From assembly GCA_944389505.1 (NCBI GenBank), contig CALXMP010000004.1:124001-188000 (forward strand): a stretch of DNA of 64,000 bases. Direction: 5' to 3'. Positions 51,117-59,662 of this stretch are shown here, in pieces. Positions within the stretch are counted from its first letter, which is position 1. Each line of letters begins with the position of its first letter. Under the pieces are notes generated by a model. The model made no database searches and had not been told where the DNA came from. It saw only the letters and a list, made by a program, of their open reading frames with translations. Source of the DNA: an uncultured Spirochaetaceae bacterium (GTDB lineage Bacteria; Spirochaetota; Spirochaetia; Sphaerochaetales; Sphaerochaetaceae). The position numbers were made by a program, and so were the translations under genes.

Positions 51117-52349
51117 ATGCCATATAAAGTGACGCTTAAGAAAGGAAAGGAAAAGCTGCCGATGAAGCACCATCCATGGGTCTTCTCCGGTGCGATCAGC
51201 AGCGTGGAACCGGGATTTGCAGAAGGAGACTGGGCGGAAGTCTATGCATCCGATGGAAGATTCATCGCCCATGGCTGGTATGATGAGAAAAGCCATATCA
51301 TCCTCCATCTCATCTCCTGGATGAAAGACAGCAGGATGGATGATGGTTTCATCAGGGATCTTGTACTGAAGAGCGTCGAAAGGCGCAATGACCTGATGAG
51401 GGATCAGCGCACAAACGCACTGAGGCTCATACACGGCGAAGCGGACTTCCTTCCAGGTGTTGCCGCTGATTTCTACGCAGAGAAGATCAGAATCGTCATC
51501 TCCTCCCGCTTTGGGTATCACTTCCTTCCTGTCATTGCCAGCGCACTTCAGGAATCGATGGATCCGGAGATCATAGAAGCTGTGGTAGATAGATCCTATG
51601 CCGGTTCTGAAGGGCTGAAGGAAGGAGTACGCAGATTCATCAACGGCAAGGAGACGGACAAGAAGTTCGAGGTAGAGAACGACTGGGTCTTCCTTGAGGA
51701 CAACCTGCTGTACTGCATTGAGCCGGGCTGTGGACAGAAGACAGGGTTCTACTGCGACCAGAGGGATAACAGGATGATTGCAGAGCGCTATGCGGAAGGC
51801 CGCACGGTGCTCGACCTCTTCTCATTCACCGGAGGATTCACGATGCATATGCTCCGCGGAAACTGCAGCAGCGTGACATCCGTCGATTCATCTGCACCAG
51901 CCCTGCAGCAGCTTCTCTACCATGCAAGGGAGAATGAGCTGCAGATGCTGCTCCCGGAAGGCTCTGCTGACAAGATAACAGTCGTCACCGATGACTGCTT
52001 CAGCTACCTGCGGTCCGTGAAAGAGGATCAGTACGATATGATGATCCTCGACCCACCGAAGCTTGCGAAGACCAAGGGCGCGCTTGAGAATGCGCTCAAG
52101 GCCTACAAGGATCTGAACAGGGTTGCGATGCTGAAGATCAGGAATGGAGGGATAATAGCGACATTCTCATGCTCAGGTGCGCTCTCAAGAGAGGACTTCA
52201 GGATGGTTCTCGGATGGGCTGCAACAGATGCAGGTGTCGAGATCCAGATACTCCACTCATTAAGCGCAGGAGCCGACCATCCTGTCAGGCTTTCATTCCC
52301 TGAAAGCGAATACCTGAAAGGATTCATCATAAAGGTGCTGAAGGATTAA
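51117..52349 (+). CDS. 23S rRNA methyltransferase, RlmI-like
   Basis: A 410-residue protein with an N-terminal PUA domain (HHPWVFSGAIS, AEVYASDGRFIAHGWY) and a class I methyltransferase domain (GQKTGFYCDQRDNRMIAERY, DLFSFTGGFTMHML, MILDPPKLAK). RlmI makes m5C1962 in 23S rRNA; RlmK paralogues are close. The frame extends upstream, but ATG 51117 is the first codon with family sequence and follows the -10 box by 6 nt, so it may be leaderless. It converges with corA and overlaps it by 4 bp. Confidence 0.9.
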   Translation: MPYKVTLKKGKEKLPMKHHPWVFSGAISSVEPGFAEGDWAEVYASDGRFIAHGWYDEKSHIILHLISWMKDSRMDDGFIRDLVLKSVERRNDLMRDQRTNALRLIHGEADFLPGVAADFYAEKIRIVISSRFGYHFLPVIASALQESMDPEIIEAVVDRSYAGSEGLKEGVRRFINGKETDKKFEVENDWVFLEDNLLYCIEPGCGQKTGFYCDQRDNRMIAERYAEGRTVLDLFSFTGGFTMHMLRGNCSSVTSVDSSAPALQQLLYHARENELQMLLPEGSADKITVVTDDCFSYLRSVKEDQYDMMILDPPKLAKTKGALENALKAYKDLNRVAMLKIRNGGIIATFSCSGALSREDFRMVLGWAATDAGVEIQILHSLSAGADHPVRLSFPESEYLKGFIIKVLKD

Positions 52350-53374
52350 TCCTCGCCCTCCAGCACTTCCTTCTTCCTTCTGAGGTATTTGATCTCAGAA
52401 GGAGTTCTCTCCTTCTTGCCGCGCTTTCTCTTCTCGCCAAGGTTCGCACGTATTATGGAACGGTTCTTCCTGTCTGAGATGATATAGCTTCCTATCAAGG
52501 CGGCTACAATGCAGAAACCAAGCAGGAATAGCCATGCCCATGGGCTGTCCGTCCCGGGAATCAGGACATTCATGCCGAAAAATCCTGTCACGAATGTAGG
52601 GAACATCAATGATAGGGATATCACAGTGAGCCGCTTCATAATCACGTTCATATTGTTTCCGATGACCGAAGCGAACGCATCCATCGTTCCTGTTAGGATA
52701 TCCGAATAGATATTAGCCATCGCGATAGCCTGCTTATTATCGGTGATGCTATCCTCGAGGAACTCTGCTTCATCCTCATTGTTGACGTGGAAAAGCGGCG
52801 TCTTCTGAAGCTTCTCGAGGAGAACCTCGTTATCCGTAAGCCCTGTTGTCAGGTATACCAGCGACTTCTGGATCTGCAGAAGCTGTATGAGCTCATAGTT
52901 CATGATCGACTTATGAAGCTGCTCCTCGACAAGGTCCTTCTGCCTGTTTATGTACTTGAGAAGACGTATATATACCAAGGCTGCGCGTCCGAGTATCGAT
53001 ATGACAAAGCCCTCCTTGGTGCTTACAGGGCATTGCCTGAATCTATGGCGCGCGAAATCATCGATGACAACGCTGTCTCCCCTGCATACCGTTATGACCT
53101 TATCGGGGAATAGAAGAATGCCAAGAGGTATCGAGGTGCGCTCAAGAGGCTTCTCATCGTCCTCCTCAGCTGATGGCAGACGGCAGATTATGACTGTATA
53201 GTCATCTTCCTTCTCGATACGGCTCTGCTCGTCAGCATCCATTATATCGGCAAGAAGCTCAGAAGAGATGAGGAACTCATCGGTAAGTACCGAGATATCA
53301 TCCTTATCGAGCTCCCTGACATCAATCCATGTGAATTTCTGGTCTGGTGCTAAATCTGTCCTTCGTGTGATCAT
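52346..53374 (-). CDS. corA: CorA-family magnesium/cobalt transporter
   Basis: A 342-residue homopentameric divalent-cation channel. The signature GMN is in TGFFGMNVLIPGTD between two C-terminal helices (about residues 252-272 and 285-305). The long cytoplasmic/periplasmic helical domain precedes them. The basic tail (KRGKKERTPSEIKYLRRKK) is longer than usual. A structured element 38 bp upstream of the start (53412-53473) may control it. Confidence 0.93.
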   Translation of the reverse strand: MITRRTDLAPDQKFTWIDVRELDKDDISVLTDEFLISSELLADIMDADEQSRIEKEDDYTVIICRLPSAEEDDEKPLERTSIPLGILLFPDKVITVCRGDSVVIDDFARHRFRQCPVSTKEGFVISILGRAALVYIRLLKYINRQKDLVEEQLHKSIMNYELIQLLQIQKSLVYLTTGLTDNEVLLEKLQKTPLFHVNNEDEAEFLEDSITDNKQAIAMANIYSDILTGTMDAFASVIGNNMNVIMKRLTVISLSLMFPTFVTGFFGMNVLIPGTDSPWAWLFLLGFCIVAALIGSYIISDRKNRSIIRANLGEKRKRGKKERTPSEIKYLRRKKEVLEGED

Positions 53375-53411
53375 CTGGCTCTCCTCAAGCCTTCAGACCT
53401 CTAGACAGCGG

Positions 53412-53473
53412 GGACGAAGGCTCTGCTTGTTTCGTAAGCTTTAGGTAAAGGGTTTATACTTCCGCCTTCGTCC
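53412..53473 (-). other. Structured element upstream of corA: 10-bp stem enclosing two hairpins
   Basis: GGACGAAGGC (53412-53421) and GCCTTCGTCC (53464-53473) are perfectly complementary and enclose two small hairpins, GCTT-GTTTCGT-AAGC (53425-53439) and TAAA-GGG-TTTA (53446-53456), a three-way-junction layout. It has no U tract for a terminator. It lies between pyrC and corA, both on the minus strand. It does not match any riboswitch consensus I know, including M-box. Regulatory leader RNA, small RNA or REP-like repeat are all possible. Confidence 0.5.
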
Positions 53474-53538
53474 ATTGCGTTCTCCTTTGTCAGAGGAATA
53501 CTATCACAAACAGGACAGCAAGGGAAAGCCATGCCAGA

Positions 53539-54573
53539 TCAGCTTCTGAACGGATCGAAAGGATACTCTCCCCTTATCCTATCATAGATCCCATAGGAAT
53601 CGGATGGAACGGATACAGGTTCACGATCCAGGCCGAATACCTCAGAGACCCTCGTGCCGAATATCGCAGAGAGACGGTCCTCACCGCATCCTGCTTTTCT
53701 GAGTCTATCGGCAAGGAGCAGCATGCCTGGAAGACCGGGGATTCCCGATGCGCCTTTCTCCTTGTCCTCGATTGTATGCGGAGCGTGGTCGGATTCAGCC
53801 CAGTCGATCGTACCATCGACCAGCGCCTTGAAGACAGCATCCCTGTCAGCACTGCTTCTCAGCGGAGGATTCATCTTGAGGTAGCGGTCATGCTCCTTTG
53901 CGTCAGTTACGGAAAGAAGCGCATGATGCGGCGTTGCGCCCATCGTTATCCTCATCCCGCTCTTTCTGAGCTCACGTACAAGCTCTATTGTGCCGGCACT
54001 TGATACATGGCATATATGGAGCGTTCCTTTGAAACCGGTCTCCGCAGCAATTGAAGCTATATCGCGGACACTCTCCGTCTCAGCCTCTGCTGGCCGTGCC
54101 TCAGAGTGCGTCTCAAACCTGCCAGGAACATACAGCTCCTTCCTGAGAAGCTCCTCCTTCTCGGCATGGACGGCAAGCACCCCGCTGTACCCGGATTCAG
54201 AAAGCGCCCTGAAGACCTTTCTCTGGTTATCAGGGCCTATTATTCCCATATTCCCCGTGCTCTGGCCAGCAAAGAGCTTCAGGCCTATCACCAGCGGAAA
54301 GAGCTCCGAATGGAGATCGACCATTGCCTTTATCTCATCGGGATCGGACGTAAGCCCTGCATAGAGATGATACGATACACCTGTCCTCTCCTCTGCCTCG
54401 CTCCCAGCTGCGAGACGGTCAAGGATAACACTCCTCGAAGTGCATGCCGGATCGGTATTCGGCATATCGAAAAGATCTGTGAAGCCAGCTGCAGCAGCAA
54501 CGCTCATGCCATGGAGGATGGTCTCCTTGCTGCTCTGCTTCCAGTCCCTCAGGTGAACATGGGGATCTATCAT
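53539..54573 (-). CDS. pyrC: Dihydroorotase
   Basis: A 344-residue amidohydrolase that closes carbamoyl aspartate to dihydroorotate. It has the metal motif DPHVHLRDW at the very N-terminus, GFTDLFDMPNTDP, histidines in LHICHVSSAGT and GATPHHALLS, and the catalytic aspartate in WAESDHAPHT. The start (54573) overlaps the pyrDK stop by ATGA; an upstream extension has no family similarity. Last gene of the pyr operon. Confidence 0.93.
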   Translation of the reverse strand: MIDPHVHLRDWKQSSKETILHGMSVAAAAGFTDLFDMPNTDPACTSRSVILDRLAAGSEAEERTGVSYHLYAGLTSDPDEIKAMVDLHSELFPLVIGLKLFAGQSTGNMGIIGPDNQRKVFRALSESGYSGVLAVHAEKEELLRKELYVPGRFETHSEARPAEAETESVRDIASIAAETGFKGTLHICHVSSAGTIELVRELRKSGMRITMGATPHHALLSVTDAKEHDRYLKMNPPLRSSADRDAVFKALVDGTIDWAESDHAPHTIEDKEKGASGIPGLPGMLLLADRLRKAGCGEDRLSAIFGTRVSEVFGLDREPVSVPSDSYGIYDRIRGEYPFDPFRS

Positions 54574-56237
54574 AGGACAGCTCCGTTTTCCTTGAGAGTC
54601 TTCCATGTGAAGAATGTGCCTTCCTTGCATGGCAGATGGCCTCCGCAAACGCACTCACCGCACATTCCTATGCCGCACATCGTATTCTTCTCCATGGAAA
54701 GGTAGATCCTGTCTGCAGGGAATCCCATCGCTTCTGCCTTCTCCGCAGCCTTCTCCATCATCTTCCCGGGGCCTACCACATAGAGCGCTGTATCGCCTGC
54801 AAGGTCGGATGGAACGATTGAATCGAGAACGCGGCCCGGCTTGCCATCATCAGGGACTGACATATAGCTGCCATAGGAAGAGAGAACATCCTCAAGAGGA
54901 TCCTTCCCCTCTTTTCTGACAACGCCGACCCTTATATCCATCCTGGTTCCATCAGCACTCAGCTTCTCTGCAATGAGAGGAAGGACAGCAGCTCCTGTGC
55001 CTCCGCCGATAAGAAGAGCCCTTTCCGTCTTCTCATAGACCATCGGACGACCATAGAGTCCTCTCGTATAGATCGTATCACCGGGTTCTATTCCGAAAAA
55101 TGCCGATGTGAATATGCCACGCTTCTTGATAAGGAATGTCAGAGGCTTGTTCACTGCAACGGAGAACGGCTTCTCACCCATTCCTGGGACCCATATGAAG
55201 ACAAATTCACCAGGATTGCATCCGACTTCCCCTGAAACGGTGATGACCATCACATCGTCACCATGCATCTCCTTCGTAAGCACCTTGTGCGGCGTATACT
55301 CCATGGCATTGCCAGAGAAAAGATAGGGAGATGTGTCGCCACCAGTTTTAAGGGCGTGGAAGAAGTTCTCGTAGTCTGAAGGCATGACACGGGACAGTGC
55401 AGATCCGACACCGACGCTGTCTGCTCCGGCCTCAATCATCATTCTGGCATCATCATATGAGGAGACGCCGCCCATTCCGAGGATGATCGGATCATCCCCG
55501 ATTGCATTCCTGATTGCCTTGATGCATCTGATTGCATCATCCTTCACCCACTCTCCTGATGCTCCGCCCTTTCCTCCAAGCTTATTGTTGAGGATGGGGG
55601 CACCGGAATGAGGCTCGATATAGAGCTTAGGTCCCACTGTATTGATGGCGGCAATGCCATCAGCCCCAGCCTCGATGACAGCCTTGGCAATTCCAGCTAT
55701 ATCATCGGCATTAGGGGTCAGCTTTATGATAAGAGGTGATTTCCTCTCCGGATATGCTTCCTGTATCCTCCTCACATACTCTGCAGCAGTGGCTTTATCG
55801 CTTCCAATCGAGGCGCCGAAGCCAGCGGCGGCGTGAGGACAGGAGAAATTGAGCTCAAGAAGGTCGGCCAGCGGGTCGAATGCCTTCACAAGCGTAATGA
55901 AGTTCTCGGGGGAATCAGCGGCAAGCGATACATTCAGAAACGCTCTGAGACCACGCCCACGAAGCCTCTTCAGCTCCGCAAGCGCCTCCTCCATTCCTGG
56001 ATTCCTCAGACCAACGGAGTTGCCGAAATCGCCAGGTGCTGGGGAGCAGATAACCGGCTCCCTATTTCCCGGTGTGGGAACAACCTGGAACGATTTTGTC
56101 GTTATGATATCAACAGAGGGGACGTGCTCGTCAAAGAGCCTGATCATCTCCTCCTTTGTCGTAAGGACACCTGAGACAGTCGCCGTTACGATTCTTCCGC
56201 TATCATGGTTCCTTCTGAGAAGTGTCCTTGCATCCAT
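54570..56237 (-). CDS. Fused dihydroorotate dehydrogenase and electron-transfer subunit (PyrD-PyrK)
   Basis: A 555-residue fusion. Residues about 1-300 form class 1 dihydroorotate dehydrogenase: GVLTTKEEMIRLF near the N-terminus, the catalytic cysteine in LELNFSCPHAAAGFGASIGS, then LIIKLTPN and GMGGVSSYDDARMMIEAGAD with FMN-binding glycines. From about residue 310 it is PyrK: FAD domain GEFVFIWVPGMGEKPFSVAV, NAD-binding GGGTGAAVLPLIAEKL, and a C-terminal 2Fe-2S site with four cysteines in MCGIGMCGECVCGGHLPC. The two subunits of type 1B enzyme are normally separate. It is one base after pyrF. Confidence 0.9.
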   Translation of the reverse strand: MDARTLLRRNHDSGRIVTATVSGVLTTKEEMIRLFDEHVPSVDIITTKSFQVVPTPGNREPVICSPAPGDFGNSVGLRNPGMEEALAELKRLRGRGLRAFLNVSLAADSPENFITLVKAFDPLADLLELNFSCPHAAAGFGASIGSDKATAAEYVRRIQEAYPERKSPLIIKLTPNADDIAGIAKAVIEAGADGIAAINTVGPKLYIEPHSGAPILNNKLGGKGGASGEWVKDDAIRCIKAIRNAIGDDPIILGMGGVSSYDDARMMIEAGADSVGVGSALSRVMPSDYENFFHALKTGGDTSPYLFSGNAMEYTPHKVLTKEMHGDDVMVITVSGEVGCNPGEFVFIWVPGMGEKPFSVAVNKPLTFLIKKRGIFTSAFFGIEPGDTIYTRGLYGRPMVYEKTERALLIGGGTGAAVLPLIAEKLSADGTRMDIRVGVVRKEGKDPLEDVLSSYGSYMSVPDDGKPGRVLDSIVPSDLAGDTALYVVGPGKMMEKAAEKAEAMGFPADRIYLSMEKNTMCGIGMCGECVCGGHLPCKEGTFFTWKTLKENGAVL

Positions 56238-56238
56238 C

Positions 56239-57120
56239 TTAGACAGCCGCCTCCTCAAGCAGTTTCCTTACTGCGGACATGACCTGATCAAGCCAGTCGT
56301 CCGGAGCTGCGCCCTTCTTCCAAGGATGGGTAAGGCCGGAAGAGGAGTTGATCCTCGCAAGAGTCCTGTCATAGCCTGCATCGGAGAGCCTCTTCATGAC
56401 CTCCTCTGCGCTGCCGCCCTGCGAACCTACGCCAGGGATAAGCATCGGTATATCCTTACCTGCATAGAAGCGTGCGATGTCCGAGAGCTCATCGGGGCTA
56501 GTAGCTCCTACAACGGCACCAAGTCCCGGATGCTCCTGTGCCCAGCGGGCAATCATATGGGCGACGGACATGTAGAGCGGATAGAGCTCCTTCTCATCGA
56601 TTCTATCGACAACAAGCTCATTCTGAAGCTCCTTAGCTCCGGGATTGGATGTGCGGTTCAGGATATAGACTCCCTTATCCTCATATGCGAACGGGAAGAC
56701 GGAATCGTGGCCCATATAGGGAGAAACTGTAACAGCCGTAGCTCCCCACTTATCGAAAGCCTCAACAGCGTAGTTGCCGCTCGAGCGTGCAATGTCACCG
56801 CGCTTTGAATCGAGTATGACGGGAATACCAGGGAAGTACGTGTCGAGCATATCGAGGATATCCACAAGAGCCAGAGAGCCATCGAAGTTCTCCTCCCTTG
56901 GATTATCCAGCGATGCATAGTACCCGATATTAGGTTTGAATGCTGCAGGTGAAAGCCCCTCAAGCCTCATTCTGCGGAATATCTCGGAGAAATAGCCATT
57001 AAGCCTTTCCCTTATGCCAGCGTCGGACTCCGGCAGCACATCCATCACAGGATCAAGTCCCATGCATACGATGTTCCCAGCCTCGGCAGCGCTCTTTCTC
57101 AGCGTATCGACATAGCTCAT
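56239..57120 (-). CDS. pyrF: Orotidine 5'-phosphate decarboxylase (type 2)
   Basis: A 293-residue TIM-barrel enzyme making UMP. The catalytic K-D-K-D array corresponds to VILDSKRGDIARSSGNYAVE; other landmarks are NIVCMGLDPVMDVLPE and FKPNIGYYAS for the ligand site and GAVVGATSPDELS and LIPGVGSQGG for the phosphate site. This longer form resembles type 2 (UMPS-like) decarboxylases. It overlaps pyrE by TAATG and has GGGAGG upstream of the ATG. Confidence 0.95.
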   Translation of the reverse strand: MSYVDTLRKSAAEAGNIVCMGLDPVMDVLPESDAGIRERLNGYFSEIFRRMRLEGLSPAAFKPNIGYYASLDNPREENFDGSLALVDILDMLDTYFPGIPVILDSKRGDIARSSGNYAVEAFDKWGATAVTVSPYMGHDSVFPFAYEDKGVYILNRTSNPGAKELQNELVVDRIDEKELYPLYMSVAHMIARWAQEHPGLGAVVGATSPDELSDIARFYAGKDIPMLIPGVGSQGGSAEEVMKRLSDAGYDRTLARINSSSGLTHPWKKGAAPDDWLDQVMSAVRKLLEEAAV

Positions 57121-57818
57121 TACCTTACCTCCCTTTTCCAGCCTCTCTTCTCGCCCCATCCGAACGGATCCTCCCTCCATTCATGGAGAGCTTCGGCATC
57201 GGAAGCGGAGATATATCCTGTCTCAGCTGCGGTCGCAACCATCACATCGTATGAAAGGATTGTATGAAATACACAGGCAGGATCGAGGGCGGCAAAGGCA
57301 TCCTCTGCTGTCTTGAATCCATATGTGAATATTGCAAGGCAGAGATTGCAGACGCCATCTGCCTGGCGGACAGCCTCGACAGCCTTGAGGGAGGAGGAGC
57401 CTGTGGAGATGAGATCCTCGATTAGAAGGACATTCTTGCCCTCGTATGAGCCATTTCTGCCAAGACCCTCGATCTGATGGCCAAGGCCATGGTCCTTGCT
57501 GGAGGAACGAACATATGTCAGCGGCTTGTAGAGCATATCGGCAAGGCTTGTGGCATGAGGAATGCCAGCAGTTGCCGTTCCCGCGATGTTATCTGGGTTC
57601 ACACCAAGCGATGAGAGCATGTCAGCAAACGCATCGCGGATGAGCGCCCTGTACTTAGGCATAGCAAGGAACTGCCTGTTGTCATTGTAGATCGGCATCC
57701 TGTAGCCTGAAGCCCAAGTGAATGGGTCGGAAGGAGATAGCCTGATCGCGCCAAGCTCAAACGCTCCCTTTGCAAGAAGCGGACCATAATATCCTGTTAT
57801 TTCTGTCAATGTCTTCAT
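57120..57818 (-). CDS. pyrE: Orotate phosphoribosyltransferase
   Basis: A 232-residue type I phosphoribosyltransferase that adds orotate to PRPP. The PRPP loop is VLLIEDLISTGSSSLKAVEA and the catalytic loop region is TYVRSSSKDHGLGHQIEG. It lies 19 bp after pyrBI and is coupled to pyrF. Confidence 0.95.
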   Translation of the reverse strand: MKTLTEITGYYGPLLAKGAFELGAIRLSPSDPFTWASGYRMPIYNDNRQFLAMPKYRALIRDAFADMLSSLGVNPDNIAGTATAGIPHATSLADMLYKPLTYVRSSSKDHGLGHQIEGLGRNGSYEGKNVLLIEDLISTGSSSLKAVEAVRQADGVCNLCLAIFTYGFKTAEDAFAALDPACVFHTILSYDVMVATAAETGYISASDAEALHEWREDPFGWGEKRGWKREVR

Positions 57819-57837
57819 AGTAGTATTCTAACCCCTT

Positions 57838-59424
57838 TCAGTGCTTTTTCCAGATTTCCTTGAACGAATGGAAGCGTCCGCAGTATGCGCAGGCGAAATG
57901 CCCGTCAGGCGTTCTGTAGAATGATGCGGGTACGCCCTCTCCGTTCACAGGATTCGATATGCATGCCTCATTCTGGCAGCAGAGATCATCGAAATTGTAG
58001 ATGCGCGGAGGCATGTGTGTCCTGTACTTCTCAAGGACCTTTCCATCCTTGATTATATTAAGCGTGCAATGCGGCGCGATTGCGGCAAGACGCTTCAGGT
58101 CCTTGCGCTCGAACTCCCTTGCACCCGGACGGAATATTATTCCCTTGTACTTGCCATCGGCACCGGAGGAGACCCACTCACCGCCCCTGGAATCATCGAG
58201 TCCGAGAACCGATGAGATAAGGCGCATATGATTCCTTATATCACCCGGATCATCGCCTTTGCAGATATGGTCGATGACTATTCCATCGGTGATGGGACGA
58301 ACACCCTCGGAGTAGTTCTTCTCCTTCTTCTTCTGGGATGGCTCGACCTTTATGATGTACTCCTCGGTCTTCCTGTCATCATCATGCTCGCCAGGAACAG
58401 GAATATAGTCATCGCCGATCCTTCCTCCGATTAGCGAGAGAAGCACGATTCTGCAGTACATGCCGTTTATAGCCTGTCTCTCCCATGCATTGAGAGGTGT
58501 CTTGTCGAGCCAGGTAGGAATCGTAGGATGCTCCTTGTGGCGCGGAAGCGGATGATAGAACTTCGTATTCTCCTTCAGAAGTGGCAGGAAATCGCGTCTG
58601 AATGTGATAGCTGAGCGGAGCATCTCCTGCTTCTGGAGTATCCTCTCACCCATTCTCTCAAGCTGCGGTCTTGTGAAATACCAGAGCCTTGCAGGATTGC
58701 CAGCTGCAAGATATTCATCGATTGATGGGTAGAGTGTGACATCAAATCCATTCTCCCTCATCTTCTCTATATAGCTCTCAGGCATCATAAGCTCATCGGG
58801 CGCGATGAGATCGACCTTGACATGATCGAATATCTTCAGCCCATCGGCCTTTGAATGGACGGTGCGTCCATGGTAGAGGTCTCCGACAAGAGCAACATGA
58901 ATCGAATCGAATGACATATCCAGATCCTCAAGGAAGGAGAACTCATCCAGGAGCTCCTGCGTCGGATGCTCATGCTTTCCATCCCCTGCATTTATGAATG
59001 CGGGCCTGTATGGAAGGTGGTTGCGCTCTGCGTATTCGCTGCACTCCTCCGAAAGCCATTTGGTAAGTCCCTCCACCTTGCTGCGGACGATGAATATCGA
59101 ATTATGGTAGCCGGAGAGCATATTGAATGTATCGGCATAGCTCTCTCCCTTGTTGATCGATGAGGATGTCGCAAGAAGCTCCGAGACCTTTGCATGATGG
59201 AACTCAGCGGCATTTCTGAAGGACTCCTTTGTCCTGGTGCTATCCTCGAGGAAGACCTCATAGATACCGAAATCCGGATCATTGATCCTGAAACGGGACA
59301 TTGTCTCCTCATCCCCTGCTTCGATAGCCTTCTTCAGTTCGCTGACCTTTCTGAAGAAATAACGGCGCTCATTGATTGAGAAATCCTCGATGATGTTCAG
59401 AGACCTAGACGCGAAAACGTTCAT
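57838..59424 (-). CDS. Fused aspartate carbamoyltransferase catalytic and regulatory chains (PyrB-PyrI)
   Basis: A 528-residue fusion. Residues about 1-340 form the catalytic subunit: carbamoyl phosphate site FLEDSTRTKESF, HPTQELLDEF, VGDLYHGRTVHS and FYHPLPRHKE. From about 380 it is a PyrI-like regulatory chain: VRPITDGIVIDHIC with the nucleotide-binding allosteric domain and a zinc site of four cysteines in CCQNEACI and ACAYCGRFHSF. Such PyrBI fusions are known from Thermotoga and treponemes. The ATG at 59424 has AAGGAG 6 nt upstream; an alternative GTG at 59430 is overlapped by it. First gene of the pyr operon. Confidence 0.95.
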   Translation of the reverse strand: MNVFASRSLNIIEDFSINERRYFFRKVSELKKAIEAGDEETMSRFRINDPDFGIYEVFLEDSTRTKESFRNAAEFHHAKVSELLATSSSINKGESYADTFNMLSGYHNSIFIVRSKVEGLTKWLSEECSEYAERNHLPYRPAFINAGDGKHEHPTQELLDEFSFLEDLDMSFDSIHVALVGDLYHGRTVHSKADGLKIFDHVKVDLIAPDELMMPESYIEKMRENGFDVTLYPSIDEYLAAGNPARLWYFTRPQLERMGERILQKQEMLRSAITFRRDFLPLLKENTKFYHPLPRHKEHPTIPTWLDKTPLNAWERQAINGMYCRIVLLSLIGGRIGDDYIPVPGEHDDDRKTEEYIIKVEPSQKKKEKNYSEGVRPITDGIVIDHICKGDDPGDIRNHMRLISSVLGLDDSRGGEWVSSGADGKYKGIIFRPGAREFERKDLKRLAAIAPHCTLNIIKDGKVLEKYRTHMPPRIYNFDDLCCQNEACISNPVNGEGVPASFYRTPDGHFACAYCGRFHSFKEIWKKH

Positions 59425-59442
59425 TGCCACTCCTTAAATTTC

Positions 59443-59464
59443 AAAAAAAAACCGGTAACACCGG
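59443..59464 (-). terminator. Attenuator terminator upstream of pyrBI
   Basis: Minus strand: CCGGT-GTT-ACCGG (59464-59452) followed by nine T residues, 18 bp before the pyrBI start codon. It directly follows a 38-codon leader ORF, whose stop lies 4 nt before the stem. This is the layout of the E. coli pyrBI attenuator. Confidence 0.8.
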
Positions 59465-59468
59465 CCAA

Positions 59469-59585
59469 TCAATACAAAACTGAATGATTATCCACCATAG
59501 ATCCTGATATGAAACAATCGATAGACCTGCAGCTCATCATCCACCTCTTCCCCTGAGAATAGCAGAAGGATAGGCCGATGTCCAT
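59469..59585 (-). CDS. Candidate pyr leader peptide
   Basis: An ORF of 38 codons beginning ATG-GAC-ATC (59585) and ending TGA just 4 nt ahead of the attenuator stem. It has no Shine-Dalgarno sequence at its first ATG, but tandem ATGs at 59540 and 59537 follow AAGAGGTGG, giving a 23- or 22-residue peptide ending SVLY. A U-rich stretch (GTTTTGTATTGATT) precedes the stem and could be the UTP-dependent pause. Function is inferred from position, not similarity. Confidence 0.45.
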   Translation of the reverse strand: MDIGLSFCYSQGKRWMMSCRSIDCFISGSMVDNHSVLY

Positions 59586-59662
59586 ACAACGGCACAGGAA
59601 AAGGAACTCTTCCAAAGTCTGGACTTTTGCAAAGCCCTCTTTTCCATTTCTTGAAACATTTT

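Noticed and set aside
53412-53473. M-box magnesium riboswitch
   Set aside because: Position fits, but conserved M-box sequence and its multi-helix size are lacking.
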